Below are positions 45,723 to 56,318 of a stretch of DNA of 64,000 nt, one piece after another. A program made the position numbers and the translations under genes. The stretch is from positions 1,240,001 to 1,304,000 of the forward strand of contig JAOWBW010000383.1 of NCBI GenBank assembly GCA_026119855.1, read 5' to 3'. How positions within the stretch are numbered: the first letter of the stretch is position 1; every line of letters begins with the position of its first letter. Source of the DNA: Campanula takesimana. Its lineage: Eukaryota; Streptophyta; Magnoliopsida; Asterales; Campanulaceae. Under the pieces are notes generated by a model. It ran no database searches. It worked only from the letters and a program-made list of their open reading frames with translations, and was not told the origin of the DNA.

Positions 45723-46212
45723 CACAACATGAAACAAAACCATCAAACCGTGGTCCTCTCAAAATGACCAAATTCTCGGTCCCATCAATAACTGATTCCC
45801 TAGATACACCTTATTCTTCTGATCTTTCCATTGATCGAATCTTAATCTCAATTGATCACAACATTTATACATGTTAAGGCTAATTGCTTCCTATAATCTT
45901 GACTTAATGACAGACATGGTCCGTTCAAGCAATCATTTGATGATATTAACTTAGGCAAATTTCAAATGTCTTGACAAGTCTTCTTCTCTACATCTTAGGA
46001 AAGAGCTAAACACTTGTATTCTGTCAAGCAAGGGCTTCCTTCCATTTCATGATAAATTGCTCAAAGAGCTCACCAAAACAAAGGGACTCTCTCCCAAATA
46101 AAAATTCCCTTGCATGTTTCCTCCATAAAAAATATACTTTAAATTCCCCGTTCTATCGAGTCGGCTGGATCACTCATAAAAAAAAGGAAAAAGAGAAAGG
46201 CACCAAAAAGTA

Positions 46213-46322
46213 GCCCGCTAGGTTGAAAACCCGTAAGGGCGGCCTAGGCAAAAAATAGGGTGTGCCATAAAAGACGCAAAAGAGATGCCCGCTAGGTTGA
46301 AAACCCGAAGGGCGGCCTAGGC
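46213..46322 (+). other. Tandem pair of conserved hairpins, Gypsy-3 copies
   Basis: Copy one (46213-46249): CTAGGTTGAAAACCC-GTAA-GGGCGGCCTAG. Copy two (46287-46322): same with loop GAA. Each is followed by GCAAAAAATAGGG/GCAAAAAAAGGG. Spacing between copies is about 74 bases, near the ~65 in Gypsy-1. Confidence 0.7.
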
Positions 46323-46389
46323 AAAAAAAGGGTGCGTCATGAAAAAGGGATGGGTTCCTAACCTTACTTCAAAGGACAAAAGATGATAT

Positions 46390-46515
46390 TGGGGCTACCC
46401 CGCCATCGACACCGACAAAGACATGGGGCTACCCCGACATCAACAACGATGAAGACATGGGGCTACCCCGACATCAAGGACAACAAGGATATGGGGCTGC
46501 CCCAACATCAACGGC
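46390..46515 (+). repeat. Four repeats with GGGGCTACCCC palindrome
   Basis: ttGGGGCTACCCCgccatc, atGGGGCTACCCCgacatca (twice) and atGGGGCTGCCCCaacatca occur at about 33-37-base spacing. Each can form a 4-bp GC stem with a 3-base loop. Confidence 0.8.
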
Positions 46516-46899
46516 AAAAGGGTTCTCTATTCCCGATCACTCCTAAGAAATGAACAAAGTTCCGAAGGACTTTATGCATAACAAACCTCGCGGTTAAGTT
46601 AAAATCAAAAATTTTGACTAACATGTTTCGTTAAAAGATTTGCCTTTAGAAATAAGCATTTCCAAATTTTCCCTTTTTGGTATCATTTATCAAAGACCAT
46701 GTTTCAAGCAAAATGCTTTTGATCTCCTCTCAAAATGATTTTCCCAAAGTTTTGGACTCTTTCGTCCACAATGAGTCTTAACGGTTGCCCCTAGGCTCTC
46801 CCCCGGTGTCAACAAAATGTGTCAACTATCCCGTAGAGTAGTGTTGACCCAACCCAAGCTTTGACTCAGAATAGTCATCATAGGTTGAGACCCTTGTCC

Positions 46900-47340
46900 C
46901 CGGGCAGTCCCTAGATGGACGTAAGACCAGCTTTGTGAAATTAGCCCGGCCGTAATTCGTAAGTCCAGGTTAAGAGCATGAAATTAGCCCGACCGCGCTT
47001 ATAAGTCTAGGTTAAGAGTTTGAATTTGTGAAATTAATATGGCCGTACTTCGTAAGCCCAGTTAAGAATGTGAGAATTAGCGTTAACCCGACTGTAATTC
47101 GTAAGTCCAGGTTAAGAGTATGAAATTAGCCCGGCCGCGCCTCGTAAGTCCTGGTTAAGAGTATGAATTTAACCCGGCCGTAATTCGTAAGTCCAGGTTA
47201 AGAGTATGAAGTTAGCCCTGCCGCGCCTCGTAAGCCTAGGTTAAGAGTTTGAATTTGTGAAGTTAACGTGGACGTTCTTCGTAAGTCCACTTAAAAATAT
47301 GAAAATTGTCCTCTGGCGGTCAGGAATGACATAAGTCCAT
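46900..47340 (+). repeat. Cgtaagtcca-type repeats in Gypsy-3
   Basis: Six or more diverged copies of gtaagtccaggttaagagta plus tgaaattagcccggccg in steps of roughly 55-75 bases. The core ggccgtaattcgtaagtcca resembles the ggcagtccggtgtgacgtaa plus gacca core of the next array, suggesting common origin. Confidence 0.75.
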
Positions 47341-47351
47341 TAGGTTTCATT

Positions 47352-48260
47352 AGATTTACCCTTTGGCCATCTGGCGTGATGCAAGACCATTAGGTTTAGT
47401 GAGATTATGTCCTTTGGCAGTCCGGTGTGATGTAAGACCATTAGGTTTAGTAAGATTATGTCCTTTGGCCGTCCGGCATGACGTAAGACCATTAGATTTA
47501 GTGAGATTATATCCTTTGGCGGTCCGGTGTAACGTAAGACCATTAGGTTTCGTTAGATTTGCCCTTTTGACAGTCCGGTGTGACGTAAGACCATTAGGTT
47601 TAGTGAGATTATGTCCTTTGGCAGTCCGGTGTGACGTAAGACCATTAGGTTTAGTGAGATTATGTCCTTTGGCAGTCCGGTGTGACGTACGACCATTAGG
47701 TTTAGTGAGATTATGTCCTTTGGCCGTCCGGTGTGACGTAAGACCATTAGGTTTAGTGAGATTATATCATTTGGCGGTCCGGTGTGACGTAAGACCATTA
47801 GGTTTCGTTAGATTTTCCCTTTTGGCAGTCCGGTGTGATGTAAGACCATTAGGTTTAGTGAGATTATGTTCTTTGGTCGTCCGGCGTGACGTAAGACCAT
47901 TAGGTTTTATGAGATTCGCCATTTGGCACTCTGGAATGACATAAGTCCATTAGGTTAGACCTGTCCTTTGACCATTCGGAGTGACATAAGTCCATTAGGT
48001 TTCGTTAGATTTGCCCTTTTGGCAGTCCGGTGTGACGTAAGACCATTAGGTTTAGTGAGATTATGTCCTTTGGCCGTCCGGCGTGACGTAAGACCAATAG
48101 GTTCTGTGAGATTTGTCCTTTGGCAGTCCGTCGTGACGTAAGACCATTAGGTTTTATGAGATATGTCCTTGGCCATCCAGCGTGACGTAAGACCATTAGG
48201 TTCTGTAAGACATGTCCTTTGGCCGTCCGGAGTGACGTAAGACCATTGGATTTTGTTGAC
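47352..48260. repeat. 51-bp tandem array in Gypsy-3
   Basis: About 17 copies of tttggcagtccggtgtgacg plus taagaccattaggtttagtg plus agattatgtcc, with a 51-base period in the clean part. On the plus strand the unit is 17 codons (LAVRCDVRPLGLVRLCP) and stays open for 193 codons; the minus strand is open too (MVLRHTGPPKDIISLNL). No similarity to the 51-bp unit of Gypsy-2. Confidence 0.93.
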
Positions 48261-48479
48261 CCGGCCGTACTTCGTAAGTCCGGGCTAAAAAGTGAAATCA
48301 TGAAAGTCCCGGCCGTACCTCGTAAGTCCAGGATGAAAGTCAAGATGTTATTGCCTCAGCAGCCCTTGGTAGGGCGTAAGACCAGTATAGTCATGACTAG
48401 GTTAAGAAAACCTTTGTCCCCTGAGAGTGTTCAGGTTAGAGAAAACCTATCATTGTGACGGCAGTCTGGAAGGACGTAA

Positions 48480-49145
48480 GACCAGTTTGTGTAGTCGACC
48501 CTCCGCCATGAGATAAGTTGACCAGTTTGTGTAGTCGACCCTCCGCCATGAGATAAGTTAACCAGTTTTTGTAGTCGACCCTCCGCCATGAGAAAATTTG
48601 ACCAAATCGACCAATGTGTCCCGGCAGTCCTTAGTCGGACATAAGACCAGTTACCCTCGAGTCGACCCTATCCTGATAGAGCCTAGTCGATCAAGCCCAT
48701 CTTTGAGCCATGCCCATTATTTGAGCCTCTGAGTCATGCCCATTCCTTAGTCAACCTTCTCCGAATAGAGCCAAGTTGACCAAGTCCGGCCTTTGAGCCA
48801 TGCCTATTCCTTGAGTCGACCCTCTCCGATAGAGCCTAGTCGATCGAGCCCAGCCTCTGAGCCATGCCCATTATTTGAGCCTCTGAGCCATGCCCATTCC
48901 TTGAGTTGACCCTCTCCTGATAGAACCTAGTCGATCGAGCCCAGCCTCTGAGCCATGCCCATTATTTGAGCTTCTGAGCCATGCCCATTCCTTGAGTCGA
49001 CCCTCTCCGATAGAGCCAAGTCGATCAAGTCTAGCCTCTGAGCCATGCCCATTATTTGAGCCTCTGAGCCATGCCAGCCCCCTTAGTCAACCCTCTCTGA
49101 ATAGAGCCAAGTTGACCAAGTTCGGCCTTTGAGCCATGACTGTTT
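48480..49145 (+). repeat. Complex tandem repeats near the Gypsy-3 3' end
   Basis: Three copies of a 40-base unit (agtttgtgtagtcgaccctc plus cgccatgagataagttgacc) at 48485-48605. Then variable-length repeats built from cgaccctctccgatagagcc, agtcgatcgagcccagcctc and tgagccatgcccatt(a/c) continue to 49145. Confidence 0.85.
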
Positions 49146-49359
49146 AGGAAGGGATGAATGAATATCCACCTAAGGCCCATAGGTGTGAGTAGCCTTAAAA
49201 TCTCTCACCCGAACTACGTTAGGCTTGATTCTCTCGAATAGGGATATGTAGGAATCCTATACCTCTAGGTCCAGCCATAGAACAAATCGCCAAGCCGTCC
49301 TCCCATCAGATTGGGATGCTTATTTTGTCGACAACCCCGCTTTCTTCAAAAGTGACGTT

Positions 49360-49371
49360 GCCGAGGGGCTC
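49360..49371 (+). promoter_or_regulatory. Gypsy-3 polypurine tract
   Basis: gccgaggggctc directly before the 3' LTR. Confidence 0.7.
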
Positions 49372-49886
49372 TGTAAGTACCCCAATATGAATTTGACCTA
49401 CTTTAGAGGAATTCTTGGTACCATTTAGGGATAAACCATTAGGCCAGGACCTCACTAGGATAAACCTAATATTCCAGGACTGAACTAGAATTAAACTTCG
49501 AAAAATCCAGAAGCTCACCAAGTCGAGTCGTACGAATGGTTTGGGTACTTGAGGTGTTGAGCCGTACGGCTATGTTGGGCACCCTCAGTCCCTATAAATT
49601 GAACCCCATGCTGATCATTTTAGGGGGGAGAAAACTTTTTGTGTGTTGATACTCTGCCAGTTTGAGAACAAAAACTGTGAGTGATACACATTTGAGTGGA
49701 AAGTGAGGAAGATAGGCCATAACCATCATAGGTGAAGCATCCTTCTCCCCATCTTCTTCTTCATCTCAAACTCTTTTTGTTATTGTTCATATTACTTGTT
49801 TACTTTGTGTTATTTCTTATTATTCTTGCAAGCCTTGTCCATTCAAGCACTTTACATTTCTTGCAAGTCTTGTCCATTTCAAGCAC

Positions 49887-49923
<37 letters not shown>

Positions 49924-50941
49924 ATGCAAGTCTTGTCTTCTCAAGCTATATATTATTGTTATATATATGTATTATGATTATATATGTACATTAGAACCAA
50001 ATCATGAGGTGATTCAAGGTTCCCTTCATACCTAGTGTATGATTGTGGGGTAAAACCTAAAGATGATCATGGTTTGTTAAGTTTTATGTTGATTTTGTTC
50101 TTGTTTGGCCATGAGAGTCATGATTGGGTGATAAAGTTTCAATCTTTATCATCCCAACCATGACCTAGCCATAAAATCACCAAGTATGGGACATAAAGAT
50201 CCAATCTTTATGTTACATTTTTGTTTCTAAACGTTTAATCTTGCATAATAAGTCCATTTTGATGGTAAAGTTTCAATCTTTATTCATCAAATGGTCATTT
50301 TGGCCCAAAGGGCATGTTCATCAACTTTCTCAAAATTTCCCCAATGATTGTCTTGATCACACCCAAAACCTTTGTTTTAGGTGTCTAATTTGTGATCAAT
50401 GACATAGGGATGATTAAATCCATGTGTTTGTTGAAGAAAATAACTGAAAATGATCATCACAATCCAGTTTCAGAGAGAACACTTTGTTTTACCTGAAACT
50501 GGACAGTTTTCTGATAAACTGTCAAAAACCCCTGGAATGCTCTCCCTAGCCGTGCGGCTACTTTGGCCAGGGAGTGCATTTTCTAGTTTCTTCCCTTTCT
50601 GACTGAAATGTTTGCAAAATAACCCTTTTTGTTAAATAATTAACCAGTTTTGTTCAAATGTCAGTTTCTCCCATTTTTGAAATACACACACACACATGCA
50701 CGTTTGTTAACTAACGTTAGGGAGACTCGGACCTATCCGAGGCGACTTGGGTGACGTAAAATTCTTCCCAAGGCGTAACCTGGCCTCCGAACTAATAGAA
50801 TCTCTAACCTTTCCATTTGTTGGATTAAATAATTAACAAATGTGGCGACTCCGTTATGTTTTGCGTGATAACCGTGTTTGGTTTTTCGCCCTTCGAAACG
50901 AAAACCATTCGTTTCCTTCGTCACGGGGCGGGATCCTTACA
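49372..50941 (+). repeat. Gypsy-3 3' LTR
   Basis: 1570 bp, same ends as 38826-40403. Palindromes at 49560-49571 and 50548-50559 (second one agccgtgcggct). The TA run at 49888-49980 is shorter than in the 5' LTR. Followed by ctatg. Confidence 0.93.
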
Positions 50942-51495
50942 CTATGTTAGATTGAACATGCTAGATCTAATGTTTTAATCCCTACTCATAATGCATAGCC
51001 GATGATGATCAACGAGATCTAGGAACTACTTCTAAACCCTAAACTTTAGGTAATTACTCCCATGATCAGTAATTCTCCAAGGATGAATATGATGACTACA
51101 CATTGATCTTATCAATGGTATTATCATTATTCTAGGATGTGATCATCTTGCATGATTCTTTCTCCTCCCCCTTCATTATGCATGATCCCGCTTCTTCTCT
51201 CTATTCCGATTATGTGCGAACTACGTCGACCTGAGCTTCTCAAACGAGAGGAACGTAGGCAATCTATCGGACGATAGGAGTGATAACTTGATACTCTTCT
51301 CTTGTCGTAACTTGACCCCCGAACCCTCTCTGTTAGCTTTTCTCAATGTTTTAGCTCGATAAAAACAACGTGGCGACTCTTAATAAGATAAATGCCAACT
51401 TGAATATCCTAATCCCATAGAAAAGATAAAAATAAAGATAAATAAAAAGAAAGACTTCCCGTGCGTCGCCCGCATTTCGGAAAGGGGTATTCACA
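50942..51495 (+). repeat. Gypsy-2 3' LTR, second part
   Basis: Continues 38825 and matches 28420-29029, with a deletion near 51261 (aatctatcgg replaces a longer stretch present at 28736-28805). Ends ggtattcaca followed by target copy ccgcc. Confidence 0.92.
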
Positions 51496-51824
51496 CCGCC
51501 TTGTTTTTAGAAGGTAATTTTGGAAATAAAATGTAGGCATGTTAATGCCCCTTTTGTTTTGATACTTTAAATAAAAGAGATAAACCATCCAAGTAAAATA
51601 AGGTATTCTTAGGGACAGACTTTCACTTAGCCATGGAAAAGGCTAGCAAAGTCAAGAAGGACAATCTTGGTCATCCTATGCATCAAACCCATGTAAGAAT
51701 AATCAAGACAAAGGTCAAGACCATGGTTTGAGCAATCATTGGAGAATAATAGCAATAATACCTTTACTTGGATAGCACCGCTACTTAGATGAATAAGGAT
51801 TAAGGCCATTACATCTAAATAAGG
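51496..51824 (-). repeat. Gypsy-D LTR fragment, second part
   Basis: After ccgcc the text resumes the LTR broken at 27805. AT-rich, no ORF. It is cut off at 51824 where the inverted duplication begins (ttaaac at 51825-51830 is shared by both sides), so the rest of Gypsy-D and the 5' half of Copia-2 are not in the window. Confidence 0.55.
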
Positions 51825-52438
51825 TTAAACCGAGAAGGGATTCGATTGGGAAGGTGTTGTGGGTATGATGCTCGAGGCGTAATTGGTGTGAACAATGGTT
51901 TGTGGGCCTTTTGAGTGGATTGTGTTTGGGGTTTTATAGGAGGCGTCCCATGGGAGATGCTGGTTTTGGGATGAGGCGGAGCGAGGGGGATTTGAGTGAG
52001 AGGCTTGTTTTGAATGACGGTATGTTGGGGTGATGACATGGGGGTTTCGGTATTTTTGTAAGATGGAGGGGACAATCTTTGGCTGCAATTTGGAGGTTGG
52101 GTGGCTTCCACCTCTTCTTTGTGATTGGTCACTTTGGTGAAGAGCCCTTCAGTTTGGAGTAAAGCTGTGACACCTCCTTGTCTCATCTACTCATCAAACG
52201 GACTCTGTGTTTCTTTACGGCTTTCCGTGATGACTTTTTCCGTAGCCCCGGAGGCTTCTAGAGCCTGGAGCGACTCTTCGTTCGTTGGGCCAATCGGATT
52301 ATTCGCGCTGTCATTTCTCAAGCTACTGTCCACTGAAGTAATCTTTCTGAGGTACCGGATCGGAGAAGTTGTAGTGACCGGGGAACTTTCTGACTCCACA
52401 TGCACTAGGCGGCGACATGATGCTCTTTTCCACTTCAT
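51825..52438 (-). pseudogene. Right-arm copy of Gypsy-3 Gag N-part
   Basis: Minus-strand frames MKWKRASCRRLVHVESESSP (52438) and MRQGGVTALLQTEGLFTKVT (52186) match 42731-43340. Here the second frame stays open longer (123 codons, TPIKPQTQSTQKAHKPLFTP type), so a frameshift present near 43130 in the left arm is absent. Truncated at the duplication boundary. Confidence 0.75.
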
Positions 52439-52527
52439 CTGAGCTATGGTGGAAGATAAAAGGTATCTTTAGGCTTGGGTAAACATCAGGTGAATGCTTG
52501 GGCCAAAGGCTATTTTAAGATATTTGA

Positions 52528-53120
52528 CCGGGCCGAAGTTGCCTACGTTCCCCTCACCACGAGGGAGGGGGTCCCACGCGATGAGAGGCTTAGGTCACCG
52601 TAGTTCGAACGGGTTTGGAATTCTAAGAGGAAAAGACGAACAAGGCTGACTTTTTGGAGGATAACGGGGATTTGTCCAAGGACTCGGCTGACTTCTTGGA
52701 GGATAACGGGGATCCATCCAAAGAATTGACTGACTTCCTAGGGGACTATTCCTAGGGACATAACGGGATCTAATCATAAGGCTTAACGAGATCTTGGAGG
52801 ATAACAGGGATCCATCCAAGGATTCAACTGGCTTATTGGAGGACAACGGGGATTCGTCTAAGGACTCGGCTGACTTCTTGGAGGATAACGAGGATCCATC
52901 CAAGGATTTGACTGACTTCCTAGGGAACTATTCCTAGGGACATAACAGGATCTAATCCTAAGGCTTAACGAGATGTTGGAGAATAACAGGGATCCATCCA
53001 AGGATTCGACTGGCTTCTTGGAGGATAACGGGGATCCATCCAAGGATTTGATTGACTTCCTAGGGGACTATTCCTAGGGACTTAACGGGGATCTTGGAGG
53101 ATAACGGGGATCCGTCCAAG
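52528..53120 (-). repeat. Right-arm copy of hairpin motif and 39/141-bp repeats
   Basis: Mirror of 42050-42643: the GAACTACG-type motif at 52528-52610 and the cttggatggatcc-type higher-order repeat at 52630-53120. Confidence 0.85.
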
Positions 53121-54746
53121 GATATAACGAAATGACGCTTGTTAGCGAAAGAATGCAATGTGTCAAATACAAGAAACAAAACAGAGCAAATTCATGCAAG
53201 GCGCAATTAATTATCCGTTCAAGTTTACTTAAAACGCATTTTTATTCCTAAATAGTTGGAAAAGATTTCTCTTCTTTTTCGCAACTACTATAAACCCTGG
53301 ATCAGTGGAGGCCAACACTACGTCTATAAGCCCCTCGTTTTTCACCTGTATTGCACACCCCCAAGGACGGAAAATCCCGGGCAAGGGTCCTATAGGGCAA
53401 GCGACTTCCACCGACCGAAAGAAACGACCCTAGGGTGTAGCACATCGCAAGGTTCCCAATGTGTGAGCCATTCCAATCATGATTAAGCCCCGGTTAATAT
53501 CAAGATTCATCTTAGGGACTTAAGGGACTTCCGGTATAACCTTATCTTTGATGAGGGCTCTCTAATCTTATCCATGGGCTTAAGGATGATTAGTATGAAC
53601 CATTCATTAGGGCTCGACAACACAGTGTCACCCTATCCATAACATATGACTTAGGTTAATTATAGCCAATATTAACGCATAAGTCAAGGACCGGGTCAAA
53701 GTTGACCATGGTCACACTTGCTTTCACAAGGAGTCATGACTCAGGCATCAAATTGGCCATGATTAGCTTTAGACACATATTAGGGACGTGGTAACGTGAG
53801 CTAGACCAAAAACCAACCAAAGTCTCGGTATTTGTGTGTCACAGACAAGTGTGGTTGACTCAGCTCGGAAGGGGAGGTAGAATGGACCCGTGCGCGCTAG
53901 AAGGGCACAATAGCACCAATTAAGCTGCATCTGGCATCCATCCCGGGTTTAAAGGGCATTTGGAACGTGCAAGGTCAAGTGCGCGTAGTGTGAAGCCATT
54001 CTATGTTCATTTTTTAGTTAAAATAGAAATTTTCGATTCGTCTTAACATCATGAACAAATGTACACAATAGCAAATGAACAAGTATAATGAACAAATGTA
54101 AGCAAGCATGAATAAGCTATTTACACAAGCAATCAAGCAAGAATCATATGAACAGACAAAGCCAAAACTTGTATGTACAACAAATTGTGCAAAACCAAAG
54201 ATTCTTTGAAATCAAAACTTCACAAGAAACAATAATGTTGAAAACCATTTGCAAAACAAGTTGTGCACAACAAAGGATTCAAAATTTTTTACAAAATGGT
54301 TATGCACAAGGAGGCTTTGAAAACCCAATTTTATGTCCAAAAAACTTGTGCATAACTAAGCTTCAAAAACCAAGTTTTGGCTAGAAAAGAAGAAGGTATT
54401 GTGCACAAACAAATCTATAAATTTGGAACCTGGATAAGTAGAAGCAAAAGGGACACATAATGTTTCTACCCTGCACAAAATTGTTAAATTTTGAAACATT
54501 CTGTTCCCTGCCCAACATAGCCGTACGGCTATAGCATCCTGGCAATTATTTTTTGCAGTTTTTCAACTTCTGATCATCAAGCCCCAGTTTATTGCATTTC
54601 CAGAACAGTTTCACCTCCAGAAGATTCAAACAGAAACACAGCACACACAAAACAAATACAAAAGTTAACGAAAACGGGGGACGGGAGTTTGACCCATACA
54701 AAAGTGTCCTCAAAGCTTCTAAAAAGAAGTTTTGCAAACACTTTAC
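53121..54746 (-). other. Right-arm copy of the Gypsy-3 leader
   Basis: Mirror of 40423-42050, non-coding. The block shared with Gypsy-2 is at about 53290-53425. The palindrome agccgtacggct is at 54519-54530. Confidence 0.8.
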
Positions 54747-54764
54747 TCCCCAGCGGAGTCGCCA
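54747..54764 (-). promoter_or_regulatory. Right-arm Gypsy-3 primer binding site
   Basis: Minus strand TGGCGACTCCGCTGGGGA, identical to 40405-40422. Confidence 0.85.
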
Positions 54765-54765
54765 C

Positions 54766-55774
54766 TGTAAGGATCCCACCCCGTAACGAAGGAAACGAAG
54801 GGTTTTTGTTTCGAAGGGCGAAAAACCAAACACGGTTATCACGCAAAACATAACGGAGTGGCCACATTTGTTAATTATTTAACCCAACAAATGGAAAGGT
54901 TATAGATTCTATTAGTTCGGAGGTCAGGTTACGCCTTGGGAAGAGTTTTACGTCACCCAAGTCGCCTCGGATAGGACCGAGTCTCCATAACGTTAGTTAA
55001 CAAACTCAAAAATGGGAGAAACTGACATTTTAACAAAACTGGTTAATTATTTAACAGAAAAGGGTTATTTTGCAAACATTTCAGTCAGAAAGGGAAGAAA
55101 CTGGAAAATGCACTCCCTGGCTAAAGTAGCCGTACGGCTAGGGAGAGCATTCCATGGTTTTTTACAGTTTATCAGAAAACTGTCCAGTTTCAGGCAAAAC
55201 AGAGTGTTCTTGCTGAAACTGGACTGTGATGATCATTTTCAGTTATTTTCTTCAACAAAAACATGGATTTAATCATCCCTATCTCATTGATCACAAATTA
55301 GACACTAAAAACAAAGGTTTTGGGTGTGATCAAGACAATCATTGGGGAAATTTTGAGAAAGTTGATGAACATGCCCTTTGGGCCAAAATGACCATTTGAT
55401 GAGTAAAGATTGAAACTTTACCATAAAAATGGACTTATTATGCAAGATTAAACTTTAGAAACAAAAATATAACATAAAGATTGGATCTTTATGTCCCATA
55501 CTTGGTGACTTTATGGCTAGGTCATGGTTGGGATGATAAAGATTGAAACTTTATCACCCAATCATGACTCTCATGACCAAACAAGAACAAAATCAACATA
55601 AAACTTAACAAACCATGATCATGTTTAGGTTTTACCCCACAATCATACACTAGGTATGAAGGGAACTTGAATCACTCATGATTTGGTTTCAATGTACATA
55701 AATAATCATAATACATATATATATATATATATATATATAACAATAATATATATAGCTTGAGAAGACAAGACTTG

Positions 55775-55805
<31 letters not shown>

Positions 55806-56318
55806 GTGCTTGAAATGGACAAGACTTGCAAGAAATGTAAAGTGCTTGAATGGACAAGGCTTGCAAGAATAATAAGAAATAACACAAAGTAAACAAGTAA
55901 TATGAACAATAACAAAAAGAGTTGAGATGAAGAAGAAGACGGGGAGAAGGAGGCTCACCTATTATGGTTATGGCCTATCTTCCTCACTTTTCACTCAAAT
56001 GTGTATCACTCACAGTTTTTGCTCTCAAACTGGCAGAGTATTAACACACAAATCATTTTCTCCCCCCTGAAATGATCAGCATGGGGTTCAATTTATAGGT
56101 ACTGAGGGTGCCCAACATAGCCGTACGGCTCAACACCTCAAGTACCCAAACCATCCGTACGACTCGACTTGCCGAGCTTCTGGATTTTTCTAAGTTTAAT
56201 TCCAGTTCAGTCCTGGAATATTAGGTTTATCCTAGTGAGGTCCTGGCCCATTGGTTTATCCCTAAATGGTACCAAGAATTCCTCTAAAATAGGTCAAATT
56301 CAGATTGGGGTACTTACA
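54766..56318 (-). repeat. Right-arm Gypsy-3 5' LTR
   Basis: 1553 bp; lacks a (CA)n stretch (about 54988) and has a shorter TA run (55715-55805). At diagnostic sites (acggatgg, tagccgtacgg contexts) it follows the left-arm 5' LTR rather than the 3' LTR, as expected for a later duplication. Palindromes at 55128-55139 and 56119-56130. Confidence 0.92.

Larger units (their letters stand above)
38826..50941 (+). mobile_element. Gypsy-3: gag-only, apparently non-autonomous LTR element
   Basis: 12.1 kb with LTRs 38826-40403 and 49372-50941, target duplication ctatg (38821-38825 and 50942-50946), primer site and polypurine tract. Only Gag-like coding (42731-43983) was found; no protease, RT, RNase H or integrase. 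The rest is filled by tandem arrays and structured repeats. This matches the idea of terminal-repeat elements with only a gag domain, which rely on autonomous relatives. LTR differences look near 3-5%. Confidence 0.88.
27806..51495 (+). mobile_element. Gypsy-2: Ty3/gypsy element, Tat-like, interrupted by Gypsy-3
   Basis: 5' LTR 27806-29029. 3' LTR 38190-38825 plus 50942-51495, split by Gypsy-3. Target duplication ccgcc at 27801-27805 and 51496-51500. Sense coding runs gag with repeated zinc knuckles, protease, G-patch, a damaged RT, RNase H remnant and the integrase zinc finger; the integrase core was not found. The 3' region has an antisense ORF and a 51-bp array. Not autonomous as it stands. 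Confidence 0.9.

Noticed and set aside
47363..47944. 193-codon ORF of 17-residue repeats
   Set aside because: It is the 51-bp array of Gypsy-3, open on both strands, with no start context or family match. Kept only as a repeat.
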